Shown here: positions 52,936 through 64,000 of the stretch, in pieces
How the letters are laid out: every line of letters begins with the position of its first letter
Position numbering within the stretch: position 1 is the stretch's first letter
Notes under the pieces: generated by a model
The model's database searches: none
Seen by the model: only the letters and a program-made list of their open reading frames with translations
What the model was told of the DNA's origin: nothing
Made by a program: the position numbers and the translations under genes
DNA from: Cydia pomonella
Taxonomy: Eukaryota; Arthropoda; Insecta; Lepidoptera; Tortricidae
Length of the DNA: 64,000 bases
Direction of reading: 5' to 3'
Assembly: GCF_033807575.1 (NCBI RefSeq)
Contig: NC_084716.1
Span: 2,542,001-2,606,000, forward strand

Positions 52936-53680
52936 AATTTATTTATGTTAATCTTACAAAATAATCATTGCCCCACAAAAATCAATGATGAATTTGACTG
53001 TGGGATCATCAGTTTCTGGTTACTAAAATTATACTTACAGAGCAAAAAATAAATAATGCATACTTCGTAGTTAATTACTGCAGCGTATGGAAGTTTTTTT
53101 TTTAACAATGTCTACACCATTCAAAACTGTGGTCTCACAGTCCTACGTCTTGCTTGTTCTCTTATTAGGACACCGAAATCACGGCAAAAAAAAAACCAGT
53201 TCCATACATTTCGACAGATCAGATGTTTTTCGCGATTTCCGGGTTGGTCTCGTAGTAAAAGCCTCCTACATATATTAAACGGGTTAAAAACATCCTGTAT
53301 TTTTGTATATATAATCATAACTTTAACTACTCGTATCGTTATCTAGATCTACATATCACGTACCCAAATGTGCCGGTACGCACACAACCCTCGCTGGTGA
53401 AATATTATGTCGGCCCGATGATTTATGTAGGCCGTGATTGGGCGCCATTTTTTATCGCATTGACATGTACTGTTTATTGCGAGTGTGGTGGTTCTTGTTT
53501 TGATATTCCGGGCAAGTACAAGTACATCCAGCATAATATAGTAAGCGAATAAGTTTTTGGCAAAAATTACGTTTTTGGTAAAAGCTTTTATCGCTGACCG
53601 ATGTATTTTTCTTTCCACAGGTAACTAATACTCATCGAGACAATTCTAACAACCCCCAAACACAATTCGTTTGCGTTGTT
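52936..53680. other. Unannotated stretch
   Basis: Opposing frames at 53121-53318 and 53349-53618 (minus) and 53370-53552 (plus) have no known domain. Confidence 0.4.
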
Positions 53681-53689
53681 TTATCACAG

Positions 53690-53930
53690 AGTTTTCATGT
53701 TCTCCATATCATATATTGCATTGTCATCCGATTTATGTATGTATTAAAAATTTCAGCTTAATCGGAAATCGAGAAATGGGGCAAATTTAGCTTCCATGAT
53801 TTGACCCAAAGTAACAAAATAACATAAACCTACTAACAGGCAGAGCGAGTTAAAAAAAAGCCGAAAGAAATGGGTCAATCTTACACAAAATAACTTAGAC
53901 CTACAGTAACGTCAATAAGGCTTGTGTTTT
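53690..53930 (-). repeat. Dispersed repeat plus SINE-tail scrap, inverted
   Basis: 53690-53810 is the inverse of 27500-27640. 53885-53935 resembles the SINE tail AACACAAGCCTTATTGA. Confidence 0.45.
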
Positions 53931-53935
53931 GGGTA

Positions 53936-54160
53936 CAGTCAGCATCAATAGTAGCGGATCAAACAACGCGTCAAAAGTATCTGATATTCCGGATAACTTT
54001 TCCAAATATAAGTACATAAATCTCTAAAATGTACGTTCAAAAGTATATCTTTTACAGTCTTAATTGTTCTGTATATAGAACCATAATTTTTTGTTAAGCT
54101 GTTATAAGATGGTAGATACTTTTGACACCTTGTTTGATCCGCTACTTTTGATGCTGACTG
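53936..54160. mobile_element. mariner-type MITE (CAGTCAGCATC family), copy 2
   Basis: 225 bp with TA on both sides (53934-53935, 54161-54162). Ends CAGTCAGCATCAATAGTAG and inverse. Relative of 33798-34003. Confidence 0.85.
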
Positions 54161-54162
54161 TA

Positions 54163-55154
54163 CTAGACGAGACGACGATATATATATACATCTAATATAT
54201 AAATATTTTAATATACAGAAAACATACATAACTTAGAAACAAATATTTAAACAAAAGTAACCACACACAAGATGACTTTAGGTCGGTTGATTACATGACT
54301 TTAGGTCGATTTCGTCAACTTATTTGATTTTTGTTTATCGAGGACAAAAACAATATACAATTCAAACATAAAATCGTGAATTAGGGGCCTGAGAAAGCAG
54401 CAGAGTATGGGTTGCTGTTGGGTATGTCGTGCGGGCTACTTCAGTTTCCATATGGTCCTCACTCCTCACACTGAAAGAAAAAAATGGTTGCATAACAATA
54501 ACAAAATACTTAAGTTGTTACAATTTATACCACAAATGGGACTGGCGAACTATGTTACGTGTTACCTGTTACTAAGTCGGTTTAAGGATAGGTATTGAGA
54601 AAAACTTATTTCTTTGTTACTTAAGTTTACTTATTTTTTGAATTACTCAATAAGTTCGGCTGAATACTCTTAAATTTGCTTTAAAAATGTAATGTTACCA
54701 TTTACCTAATGTCCGAGGCTAATAGGTTAAACGCAAAAACAAGCAAAAAGCTTCCCTTGAGCAATTTAATGCTAACTTCTGACGGCTCGCTAAGTGAACA
54801 GGACTTTAAATAAACATTTAGTTTACCACCAACCTAAGGACTTCATCTTTCAGACTCCACATTATGCGTTTATGGGAAAAATAAATGTGAGCGATTTTAA
54901 TTTTGTTGTATTTTTTTATTAAATAAAAATTAAATTTGGTACGTTTGAAGAGCCTCGTTCTGGACGGAAGCAATAAAATATTCTAAATTGAGACAATATA
55001 TGGACGTTTCCTAGGGGTTTCATGTACTATACTGTTATACTGTGTAGTGTATTGAATGCAAATAAAGAATGAATGAATGAAATGATATAGAGGTGCAAGT
55101 AAATTTTTAGATTTTATTGTACAACTTTGTCGGCTTTATTGATTTATATGTCCA
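54163..55154. other. Unannotated; possible retroelement tail
   Basis: 55045-55083 ends AATAAAGAATGAATGAATGA, resembling a LINE/SINE simple-repeat tail. Confidence 0.4.
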
Positions 55155-55268
55155 TGCCAAACTCATCTTTCTAGCACTAACGACCACGGAGCAAAGCCGC
55201 GGACAGACAGACAGACGGACATGGCGAAACTATAAGGTTTCCTAGTTGACTACGGAATCCTAAAAAAA
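55155..55268 (-). repeat. Dispersed repeat fragment, inverted
   Basis: ATAAGGTTTCCTAGTTGACT and (CAGA)n are the inverse of the start of 27183-27400. Confidence 0.6.
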
Positions 55269-56029
55269 AGCTTTCCGAGCTGGTGCGGTGAAATATATAT
55301 ATTTTTTAATGTTTATAGCTATTGACTTAAACAAATTGGAGATACGCGCACCATACACCTTTAATAGCCGATATAAGCTTACGAAAGCGGTATAGTGATA
55401 AGCCATTATTTCTTTAATACACGAATATATTATTTTACTTGCGCTTTGTTTATATGGTCTATAAGATTTTATTAGAAATCGATACTATTTACGATTGCTA
55501 GCAAAGCAAAAGCATAAATAAGCATATTGGATTCGAAGATACTTTAAATTATATGGCTTGCAACGGGTGTAGAATATTTTATAAATAAGGAAAAATTTAA
55601 AATTTCATTTAAACTATCGGATTTGGGACACCGGTTCGCCGCCCTATAAACTTTACTACCAGGTTTAAAACGTAAGTAGGTGGAAAACATTGTTCCAACA
55701 GCTTGCTTTAGAATGACACCGGCTTCCTCCAAAAAAACATGAAATTGAGTTTTTCTAGTCGTATTGTAATGGTTTAAATAAGATTTCGGATACCAAACTA
55801 TAAGTACTTTTCATGTATAATATTCATTTCGATTATAAAAATTGACAAATCACGTGGAAAAGACTGGGCGACGTCTTTTGTACATTTTTAACCGACTTCA
55901 ATATTGCAAAAGAGGAGGTTATCAAGTAAGTAAGTAAGTAAATATTCTTTATTGCACCAACAATTATACATTTCAATTCGGTTGTATGTGTTTGTTTTTT
56001 GTTTGAATTTATATATATCCAGATTGGTC
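55269..56029. other. Unannotated leader of the tandem array
   Basis: 55890-55925 has ACCGACTTCAATATTGCAAA, a motif common in lepidopteran intergenic repeats, and a (TAAG)n run at 55926-55940. Confidence 0.4.
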
Positions 56030-57290
56030 CCTTTTTTGTCAAAACTCAGTTCTGATGATGGGATCCATGAGGAATCGAGGGAACTCTTTACATGTGAAAG
56101 GCATACATATAGTGATTTTTGTATTTTCTGTAACAAATCAAGCATTTACATTTAAAAAAGTGACATTTGATGAAGTGGAACTGCTGATGATGATCAGAAT
56201 GGAACTCTTCAACGACGCATAGTACACATTTGGCAATTTCTCCTCTTCGTTGTTTGTTAAGTAAATTAAATTTTCAAAACAAATTTTTGTCAAGTTCGAG
56301 TTCTGACGATGGGGTCCATGAGGAATCGAGGGAACTCTTCAGATATGCAAGGCATACATATAGTGATTTTTGTATTTTCTTTGACAAATCAAGGATTTAC
56401 ATTTTAAAAAAGTGACATTTGATGAAGTGGAACTGCTGATGATGATCAGAATGGAACTCTTCAACGACACATAGTACACGTTTGGCGATTTCTCCTCTTT
56501 GCTGTGTTTGTTAAGTAAATTAAATTTTCAAAAAAATTTTTGTCAAGTTCGAGTTCTGACGATAGGGTCCATGAGGAATCGAGGGAACTCTTCAGATATG
56601 CAAGGCATACATATAGTGATTTTTGTATTTTCTTTGACAAATCAAGCATTGACATTTAAAAAAGTGACATTTGATGAAGTGGAACTGCTGATGATGATCA
56701 GAATGGAACTCTTCAACGACACATAGTACACGTTTTGCGATTTCTCCTCTTCGCTGTGTTTGTTAAGTAAATTAGATTTTCATGACAAATAATTGTCAGG
56801 TTCGAGTTCTGACGATGGGGTCCATGAGGAATCGAGTGAACTCTTCAAATATGAAAGGCATACATATAGTGATGTTTGTATTTTATTTAACAAATCAAGC
56901 ATTTACATTTTAAAAAGTGACATTTGATGAAGTGGGATTGCTGATGATGATCCGAATGGTACTCTCCATCGACGCATAGTACACGTTTGGCGATTTGTCC
57001 TCTTCGCTGTGTTAAGCTAATTAGATTTTTCAAGACAAATTTTTGTCAAGTTCGAGTTCTGACGATGGGATCCATGAGGACTCGAGGGAACTCCTCAAAT
57101 GTTAAAGGCATATATATAGTGATCTTAGTATTTTCATTAACAAATCAAGTATTTGCATTTGTAGAAGTGACATTTGATGAAGTGGAACTGCTGATGATGA
57201 ACAGAACGGAACTCTTCAATGATGTATAGTTCACGTTTGGCTATTTGTTCTCTTTGTCAAGCAGTTAGGTTTTCAAGGCACATTTTTATA
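56030..57290 (+). repeat. Tandem array, five units of ~250-254 bp
   Basis: Units share TTCTGACGATGGGGTCCATG, GAATCGAGGGAACTC, GTGACATTTGATGAAGTGGA and CTGCTGATGATGATC. GTCCATGAGG (or ATCCATGAGG) occurs at about 56062, 56314, 56567, 56820 and 57070. The first and last units are the most diverged. Short frames recur in each unit but none spans the array. Confidence 0.9.
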
Positions 57291-57850
57291 TTTCTATCCT
57301 ATTTAGTTTTTTTTAATAATTATCTGGTGCTTTGTTTCATGCATGGTGTGAAATAATTTATCTTAAATACAGTCGAATACCCTATTGCGGGTATCTTACC
57401 AGTCAACCATAGGGCAAATCTGAAAAGTGTCAAGGTGGGTGCAGTGGCAAAAAAGACATGTTACCTCCTTTTTTATTATTACTTTCATAACACACGAACA
57501 TGTCCGAATACTTACCGAAGGCAACCTATCCTGACCTTGAACCTCAAACGATAACAAAAGATAAGATAAGTCAAAATAAGATGAAGGCAAACAAAGCACA
57601 AACAAAAGTGGCACAAACTGATTCCGGGTCAAGTACGCTTCCAGCACACCCGCTACCTGCTCTGTAATTAATGTTATTATTTTCAATAATTTAGTAAAAT
57701 CCATTCCAGAGAATCCATTTCTGTTATATTTACGCGAAGTATTATAACGCGCTCTAAAAATCTATGTAGTCATGCAACCTGTCACTCAAATTGGGTCCCT
57801 AACAAAGTTATAAATCAAGCGTGATTCTTTTCATACTGGACAATGGTTAA
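57291..57850. other. Unannotated; inverted LINE-tail scrap
   Basis: 57390-57420 resembles the inverse of the tail at 63865-63975. A 102-codon minus frame (57396-57704) has no domain. Confidence 0.4.
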
Positions 57851-58700
57851 GAAAATAACAATAATTCCGACCGCCATTCAATTTGCGGCCACAATCCGTT
57901 TCCGATTGCGCCGTCATGCGACTGATGGATGGTGTTTGTGTAAAACGTCTTGGGGTTGCGGTACTGACTGCGAGGGGTTTTGTAGAGGTTTTTGCAACTA
58001 AATTGCTATATAATATTACAAACTAAAGCGTGCATAATTAAAATTAAAGGGAATTTAAAATACGACTTGACGTAAATAGGCAATTTTAAATTAGGTAGGT
58101 AAAAGCACATAGCTACCAGATATATTTTTAAAGGGCAACATAAAGCTCTGGGCCTTTGTTCTGCAACGGATTAATTTTAAATTGAGTCTTTTGACAAATA
58201 TCAATACGAAAATAACAATAATTCTGACCGCCATTAAATTTGCGGCTGCAATCCGTTTCCGATTGCGCCGTCATGCGACTGATGGATGGTGTGTGTGTAA
58301 AACGTCTTGGGGTTGCGGTACTGACTGCGAGGGGTTTTGTAGAGGTTTTTGCAACTAAATTGCTATATAATATTACAAACTAAAGCGTGCATAATTAAAA
58401 TTAAAGGGAATTTAAAATACGACTTGACGTAAATAGGCAATTTTAAATTAGGTAGGTAAAAGCACATAGCTACCAGATATATTTTTAAAGGGCAACATAA
58501 AGCTCTGGGCCTTTGTTCTGCAACGGATCAATTTTAAATTGAGTCTTTTGGCAAATATCAATACGAAAATAACAATAATTCTGACCGCCATTAAATTTGC
58601 GGCTGCAATCCGTTTCCGATTGCGCCGTCATGCGACTGATGGATGGTGTTTGTGTAAAACGTCTTGGGGTTGCGGTACTGCCTGAGAGGGGTTTCGTAGA
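57851..58700 (+). repeat. Tandem array, 357-bp unit, 2.4 copies
   Basis: Units start GAAAATAACAATAATTC at 57851, 58208 and 58565; the third stops near 58700. The first two units are almost identical over their full length (GTAAAACGTCTTGGGGTTGC, AGGGCAACATAAAGCTCTGG). Confidence 0.93.
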
Positions 58701-59814
58701 GATTCGCCAGTTTTTACATCTAAAAGGCTGTAGTGAACTTATACTTTAAAATTAAAATTCTTTGCATTACGGATACAGCGACGGCCACGAGACTTTATGA
58801 GATATTACTTTTTATGTATTTGTAGGTAACTTGACATCAGTAAAACGGATATTGAACATAAAATATGCGTTACGATATTTTTATAACTTTGCGGAAAAGG
58901 CTGACTCGATCGACTAATTATTAATCGTTTTTAGTTTAGAAATTAGTATACCTAAAAGTTAAGATAGGTCTTCCAACACAGCTAGACTTTTTCTTACCGA
59001 AAAACTTATAAATGAAAGGAAAAACCTTAATAAATGTATTGATTACCTTTTGATTAACTGGACAGGAGTAAAAATTAAATTAAATAATCGTTTAATTCAG
59101 ACATAACCCAGCAATAAGTATAAGTAACAACCTTAAATATTATAATTTCGTAGAGCCTATCCTGCAACACGTATAATTCGAGCGTATAATATAAACACGT
59201 ATAATATGAATATAGATATCTATGGCTAGACTGCTACAATAGATACTACAATACCGGGCGAGCAATACATACACTTTCATAAACTAAAATGCCTTTCTAT
59301 TAACATTAAAATGACGTTTTTGACTAGCCTCGGGAATTGTAAAGTTAATTAAAACATAAAAACTACTACTATAATTGGGTGGTTCTAGATAAAACTGTAT
59401 CTAAAAAAAATTGTTAAGGTAAGAACTGACCTATCTTAAACAATTAAAGTTTTTTGCTTTTAGCTGAATTAATTTTATCTAATTGTGAATAGGTAGGCAA
59501 AAAAGTTTGAACGCTGTTTGGTCGTGCGCTGCGGCGTAGACATAGGGCAATGTAATTGTTGGTTATAAAAACGATCCAGTAAAACAGCCGCGTTTGTTAA
59601 AACAAGTGCAAACCGACCAACTAAACACGGATTTGTCTTACTTTCCCAGCAATTCTAGAAAAAACAAGATTGTTTGTGAAGCAACAAGTCCACAGGAAAT
59701 GTATCGTTTGTCAACTTCGTCCTGACCTGTTTATAGCCCGACGTATCTGTAATGTCTTTATTTGTGATCATTTTCTGTAATATTATATTTACTTATAGTC
59801 TTCTTCTTTCCATC
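58701..59814. other. Unannotated AT-rich stretch
   Basis: 59170-59215 repeats CGTATAAT four times; nothing else. Confidence 0.5.
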
Positions 59815-60065
59815 CTGTTACCCCCTGCTGAGGTGTAGGGCTCGAAACATTTTCTTCCACTGACTCCGGTCCTGGGCAGCTTGGGTAACCTGCTCCCACT
59901 TATAGTATTTTCGATAAATTCGTTTCTGTCTCCCGTGCAGAATCTTCAACTTTCGGCCCGAAGTTGGTGCTTTCTGGCTCCGTAGAACAGAAAAAAAAAT
60001 ATATACAGATCGACCTAGTACCACAGTAAGCTCAATAAGGCTTGTGTTGCGGGTACTAGACAAAG
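59815..60065 (-). pseudogene. LINE C-terminus and SINE-type tail, inverted
   Basis: The minus strand reads R-K-L-K-I-L-H-G-R-Q, W-E-Q-V-T-Q-A-A-Q-D-R-S-Q-W-K-K-M then stop, the final D-R-x-x-W block of RTE-like ORF2. The 5' side (60010-60065) is a fragment of the SINE tail GCAACACAAGCCTTATTGAG. Confidence 0.6.
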
Positions 60066-60829
60066 ATATATGTACGAGTATATAATATATAGTTGGTATA
60101 AGGAGACCTCACGTGTATTTCAAAAAGTAGCTGAAAAACCTCGCGTGATTTGTGCACAAGCCCTTACTGTCAATTGTAATATATTTTTTTATTTTAGGAA
60201 TCATTAAAAAAACTATTTTACTCAAAATTGATATGGCACAAACGTATTCTCTGCCGATGAAAAAAGATCATGACTCTGCGGGTCAGGGATTTTAGACAAT
60301 CTTGCCCCCTAATGGAAAATTAAATACAGTCGTACGCATATCGTCTGATATCGAACAGTTTTCATTTATTATTTAATATAAAACGATGAAAAAAACTGTT
60401 TGATTAAAAATGCAAGCTGCCAAATATTTTACTAATTCTCAATTCCGTCAACCAAAAGTCTTCTTTCAAAAATCAGCAATCAGTTACATTCTCCTTTGAT
60501 TAAATAAATGTAATTTCGCTGCCTCTGCTTCATTTATTCAAACAAATTACTTTGATTTAAAATAAGTATTTCATTAGTACTGTAATTTTAAAGTAGAATG
60601 TTTATTGTTTGGTTTAGACGAAGAAGAATGCTCTGCAATTATTTTAGTTGAAACATATTGCACAAATTCAAGCCGAGATTGCGGTTTTAGCGATTCAAAT
60701 GCTTTATTAACTTAGTTTAATCTTGGGCTTTGAAATAATGAGTTATTTTGGCAGATATTTGTAAATTGTTTGGTATAAAAATACTTATTATGGGCACTGT
60801 GAATGTTATCTGGACCCGGATATGTCCTT
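60066..60829. other. Unannotated AT-rich stretch
   Basis: No feature recognised. Confidence 0.5.
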
Positions 60830-61167
60830 AAACTACGTCCAAATAAGAGGATGGGCACTGTGAATGTCCTCTCGCTTTGTGTGGTAGGGCTCAGCACAGC
60901 AGATGTCATTCCAGATCTAGAGCAAAGCCCAACTGGGGAAGTACCTCCACCTTCCAGGAAACCGTAGCCAAATAACACTAGACCCTACTCATAGTATTGT
61001 GTTCCTGCCGGTGAATAAGGTTGGCAGAGCTCAACGAGGGTGCGGAGTGTAAGGGTCGGCAACGCGCAATAACTCTGGAGTTGCAGGCGTATATAGGCTA
61101 CGGAGACTGCTTACCATCAGGCGGCCCGTATGCTTGTTTGCCACCGACGTAGTATAAAAAAATAGAC
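60830..61167 (+). mobile_element. Retroelement (SINE/LINE 3' unit) with A tail
   Basis: AGGATGGGCACTGTGAATGT, TTCCAGATCTAGAGCAAAGC and GGTCGGCAACGCGCAATAAC lead into ATAGGCTACGG, ACTGCTTACCATCAGGCGGC, TGCTTGTTTGCCACCGACG and a seven-base A run. The last 120 bp match the 3' UTR of the insertion at 24995-25325. Confidence 0.68.
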
Positions 61168-61667
61168 GTACAGACGCGTAGTAGCATTTGCTACTGTTTT
61201 TTTGTGCAAACAAAAAATATCGGCGAAAACTGTCACCAACAGTTTTTTCATTATTTTAATTTGAGTATATAAATAATCAATGGTATACCAACGTTGTGTA
61301 TAACTTATTTCGCACCTATCGTGCGCAAAGAATATTTAGTTTTAATAAACATAATCGTTTACCTTGAAGTTTTGAACTGAAAACTTCAAGACCCAGTGAG
61401 GAATGTCCATTAGTAGTAATTAGTAGTAGTTAGTATTAGTAGTAGTAGTAGTACTATTAGTAGTAGTTAGTATTTTCCTATGCATGTTTCAATCACTTAA
61501 TCTATTAATGTATAGTTGTAGTTAATAATGTAGTGTAAAAAGCCTCGAACTGTTTGAGTGTTGTTGCACATCTGTTATTGGTACATAGATATTATACGTG
61601 GCCACTATACTTGTTACTTTGCTAGCTTTGTTTATGTACTGTTGGTGTGTCTTATAAAAAAAAAAAA
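61168..61667. other. Microsatellite and retroelement-tail-like sequence
   Basis: 61410-61475 is an imperfect (TAG)n run. 61630-61667 ends CTGTTGGTGTGTCTTATAAA followed by A's, which looks like a LINE poly(A) tail directly abutting the next fragment. Confidence 0.5.
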
Positions 61668-61975
61668 TGTCGAGATCCGACGACGCACCAAGGTGCGAGA
61701 CGTGGGTGACGTCATTACCAATATAAAATGGAATTGGGCGGGACATGTTGCCAGGCAGAATGATGGCAGGTGGAACAAAATGTTGACAGATTGGTCGCCG
61801 CTTTCGGATGAAAGAAGCCCCTGGCGTCCGTTGGATCATTGGGTGGACGACATTCGGAAGATTGCGGGTCACTTCTGGATGAGATTAGATCCGGGACAAG
61901 TGGCGTACTGGAAGAGAGGCCTATGCTCAGCAGTGAGCGATAAAGGGCTGATATGATGATGATATTATTTGGAGA
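61668..61975 (+). pseudogene. RTE-like LINE C-terminus with ATGATG tail
   Basis: Reads R-R-T-K-V-R-D-V-G-D-V-I, I-K-W-N-W-A-G-H-V-A-R-Q-N-D-G-R-W, W-V-D-D-I-R-K-I-A-G-H-F-W-M-R-L and C-S-A-V-S. Then comes a stop and ATATGATGATGATAT. Frame intact for about 96 codons; 5'-truncated. Best preserved member of the family also seen at 24890-25465 and 26361-26592. Confidence 0.8.
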
Positions 61976-62049
61976 CGGGTTTTCTTAGGTGTCAACTGTC
62001 AACTTGATATGCCTGCGGATGGTTTTTACAAAAAAAAATATTTTTGGTA

Positions 62050-62181
62050 CGGTCAAGTCTGAAAATATCGATACGGACAAAGTGTCAAAAATATGTATAC
62101 ACTACCCTAATATATGGGCCATAAGGTCGTGTATACATATTTTTGGCACTTCGATCGTGTCAATATTTTCAAAAGTGACTG
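62050..62181. mobile_element. mariner-type MITE (CAGTCAAGGT family), copy 2
   Basis: 132 bp, TA on both sides (62048-62049, 62182-62183), palindromic. Matches 51631-51762. Confidence 0.85.
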
Positions 62182-62375
62182 TACAAGATTTTGTCTCTGT
62201 TTTTTTTAGTGGAAGAATGAGTGAAAAGAAGGCAAATGCGGCGGTGTTGTCTCTGACTTACTTTTTTATTTTATTATTTTAAACATACCTTTTGGGGTAC
62301 CAAATGAAAGGACTATGTAAGTAGATTACACATAAACACGACAACATTTTCACTGTGTACTTAGCACCGTAGTGT

Positions 62376-62482
62376 AGCGTAGTCATCTCTCTCCTCTCTA
62401 CTACTCTACCACATTAGTGCGACAGTGACAGTTGCGTTTCGTTCGCTACGGAGCGTTAACGAATGGTATGTTGGCTACGCGG
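62376..62482 (-). mobile_element. MITE (GCGTAGCCAACGT family), inverted copy
   Basis: GTGCGACAGTGACAGTTGCG, TTCGTTCGCTACGGAGCGTT and TGTTGGCTACGCGG match 11543-11690. Confidence 0.65.
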
Positions 62483-62865
62483 TCTGGTTAAGTTTCCCTA
62501 ATGTCTAGCAAACGGCTTGTCTGTGTGACTCGCTGCGTAGACAAATTCCAGCTCATAATAAAGATATCCGACGATGTCACGAATCTTAATCTGAAACTTC
62601 AATTAGTGAATGGGAATAATTTAATTCTCGAAGGATAAAATTTTCTAATTAATTCTGGATGGTTGTCATTTTCTACTAAATCAGCCGAAATTTATTTAAT
62701 AAGGCTTTTGTTTGTTCTCTGTGCATTATAAGGGCTTTAATATATATATAAATGCACGTGTCCTGACTGACTCATCAACGCAGAGCTGAAACTACAAATG
62801 CTAGATAGTTAAAATGTACACACTAGGTTGCATTTTTAAAGTGTACAAGAGCTAAGAAGCGATTT
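62483..62865. other. Unannotated stretch
   Basis: 62760-62800 (CTGACTGACTCATCAACGC) is a motif I know from the leader of the following repeat type; otherwise nothing. Confidence 0.45.
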
Positions 62866-63303
62866 TGAGAAATTCAACTCCTAAGGGGGTTAAAAAGGGG
62901 ATGAAAGTTTGTATGGGGTTCAAGTTTTATTTTAAGCTAGGAACTTGACACTTTGTCAAAAGGTATTTTATTTAAATTGAAGAAAACTAATTTCAGCCTT
63001 TTGAAAATTCATCCCCTAAGGTGGTGAAAAAGGAGTTGAAAGATTGTATGGAGATCATGTATTTTTTTGAGTGCGGGATTTGAAACTTTGTACGTAGGCA
63101 TATTATTAAAACACAAGAAAAGTAATTTTAGCGTTTTTAAAAATTCATCCCCTAAAGGGGTTAAAAAGGGATTGAAAATTTGAATCCATTACCAATGCTT
63201 TGAAACTTCTTATAAAGACATATAGTATATATAAAAGTTCAATGTTTTTGAAAATTCAATCCCTAAGGGGGGTTAAAAAAGGGATGAAGGTTTGTATGGG
63301 CTT
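62866..63303 (+). repeat. Degenerate tandem repeat, ~120-140 bp units
   Basis: Four units centred on TTCATCCCCTAAGGGGGT / AAAAAGGGGATGAAAGTTTG at about 62875, 63008, 63148 and 63258. The core CCCCTAAGGGG is palindromic. Confidence 0.8.
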
Positions 63304-63864
63304 CAAGTTTTATATACCATAAGGGCTTTATTATAAAAAATACATTGTGTATTTAATTAACACGAGTTCGTAATTCTTTTGAAGAAAAAACTAAATCTTA
63401 AGCAAAATAATTGTTAAATAAGGTGGCATTTCAAACATTCGTCCACCGTATGTGTCATTATTGAGAGGCTAGGCGTCGAAGGCACAGATCCATCCGACAT
63501 TCAGCCACGATTGAAAATTGTATAAAAATATTTTAAACGGCTATAAAATTAATATTTATATTATATAAATATTATTAATTAAATATTATATTAATCAAAT
63601 TATATATTTACCGAATAAATTGATATATAATATGTAATTTTAAAACTTAAATTAAATTAAATATTAAACATACACAAAAACATAGTGGCACTTTTTCTAT
63701 GTTATTCTTATAGTTATTTTGATTGATTGTCTGTGTGCTTACGAATAAAAAAAACTATTTGATTCTATTATTATTGTATTTATGTAGTCATTATATGTCG
63801 CTCATAGTTCTCATAAATTAGATGGGCACTTATATTTACTTTTACTCAGTGAACTCCCTTCGAT
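63304..63864. other. Unannotated; repeat shared with 43780-43870
   Basis: 63430-63550 matches 43780-43870 inverted (GACATTCAGCCACGATTGAA). The rest is AT-rich without features. Confidence 0.45.
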
Positions 63865-63975
63865 GTATTTCTGTTTGACCCTATGGTTGATTGGTCGAGA
63901 ACGGCGAAAGGTATTAAATCCGCATGTTGTAATATTGCTGTATGTAATAAAGTTTAAAACAAATATTAAATACAT
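63865..63975 (+). mobile_element. LINE 3' tail
   Basis: CTATGGTTGATTGGTCGAGA, ATTAAATCCGCATGTTGTAA and AATAAAGTTTAAAAC parallel the tail at 41385-41499. Confidence 0.55.
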
Positions 63976-64000
63976 AGCTTATAGCTAAAAAAAATCTTTA

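Noticed and set aside
56030..57290. CRISPR-like array
   Set aside because: Whole ~250-bp units are repeated, with no short repeats and unique spacers, in a eukaryotic sequence.

Overview
This window looks like a gene-poor, transposon-dense stretch of a moth or butterfly (Lepidoptera) nuclear genome. The evidence is an AT-rich background with no compact operons, many tRNA-derived SINEs with A and B boxes, non-LTR retrotransposon tails of types I associate with Lepidoptera, an R4/Dong-type element sitting in a (TAA)n microsatellite, and many short palindromic DNA transposons (MITEs). I found no convincing host protein-coding gene, no functional tRNA or rRNA gene, and nothing prokaryotic. Species cannot be fixed from the sequence. 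Family names come from motif recognition without database searches.

Layout. 1-1 kb: C-terminal end of a retrotransposon protein with a zinc finger and a restriction-like endonuclease motif. 1.3-2.1 kb: a 744-bp foldback element with arms of about 168 bp and a perfect 8-bp target duplication. 2.4-7.1 kb: several MITEs with target duplications, two LINE 3' fragments, a tRNA-type SINE, and a repeat carrying a piece of 5S rRNA. 7.3-14.7 kb: LINE 3' ends, SINEs and palindromic MITEs. 15.6-17.9 kb: a gag-only (ORF1-only) non-LTR element inserted into a palindromic MITE. 18-28 kb: MITEs, LINE tails, and a LINE copy nested in an RTE-like copy with a 7-bp target duplication. 28.9-31 kb: one DNA transposon nested inside another; an uninterrupted copy of the host element at 48.1-48.6 kb gives the empty site. 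31-36 kb: SINE, LINE and MITE relics in mostly featureless DNA.

36.8-39.7 kb: a 5'-truncated non-LTR element with a long intact reverse transcriptase frame and a 3' UTR holding repeated small hairpins. 39.7-40.8 kb: a DNA transposon with 28-bp terminal inverted repeats and a MADF-like exon. 41-44 kb: LINE relics. 44.5-47.1 kb: the R4/Dong-type element, whose 3' end meets the 3' end of another LINE head-on. 47-55 kb: MITEs (including MITE-in-MITE) and fragments. 56-58.7 kb: two tandem arrays (about 250 bp x 5 and 357 bp x 2.4). 59-64 kb: LINE tails, a further tandem repeat and MITEs.

The coding sequences are retrotransposon enzymes and gag-like proteins, largely 5'-truncated or degenerate. 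They do not form a pathway. The two reverse transcriptase frames (619 and 824 codons) are the best preserved; nearly everything else is debris and non-autonomous elements that would depend on proteins made elsewhere.
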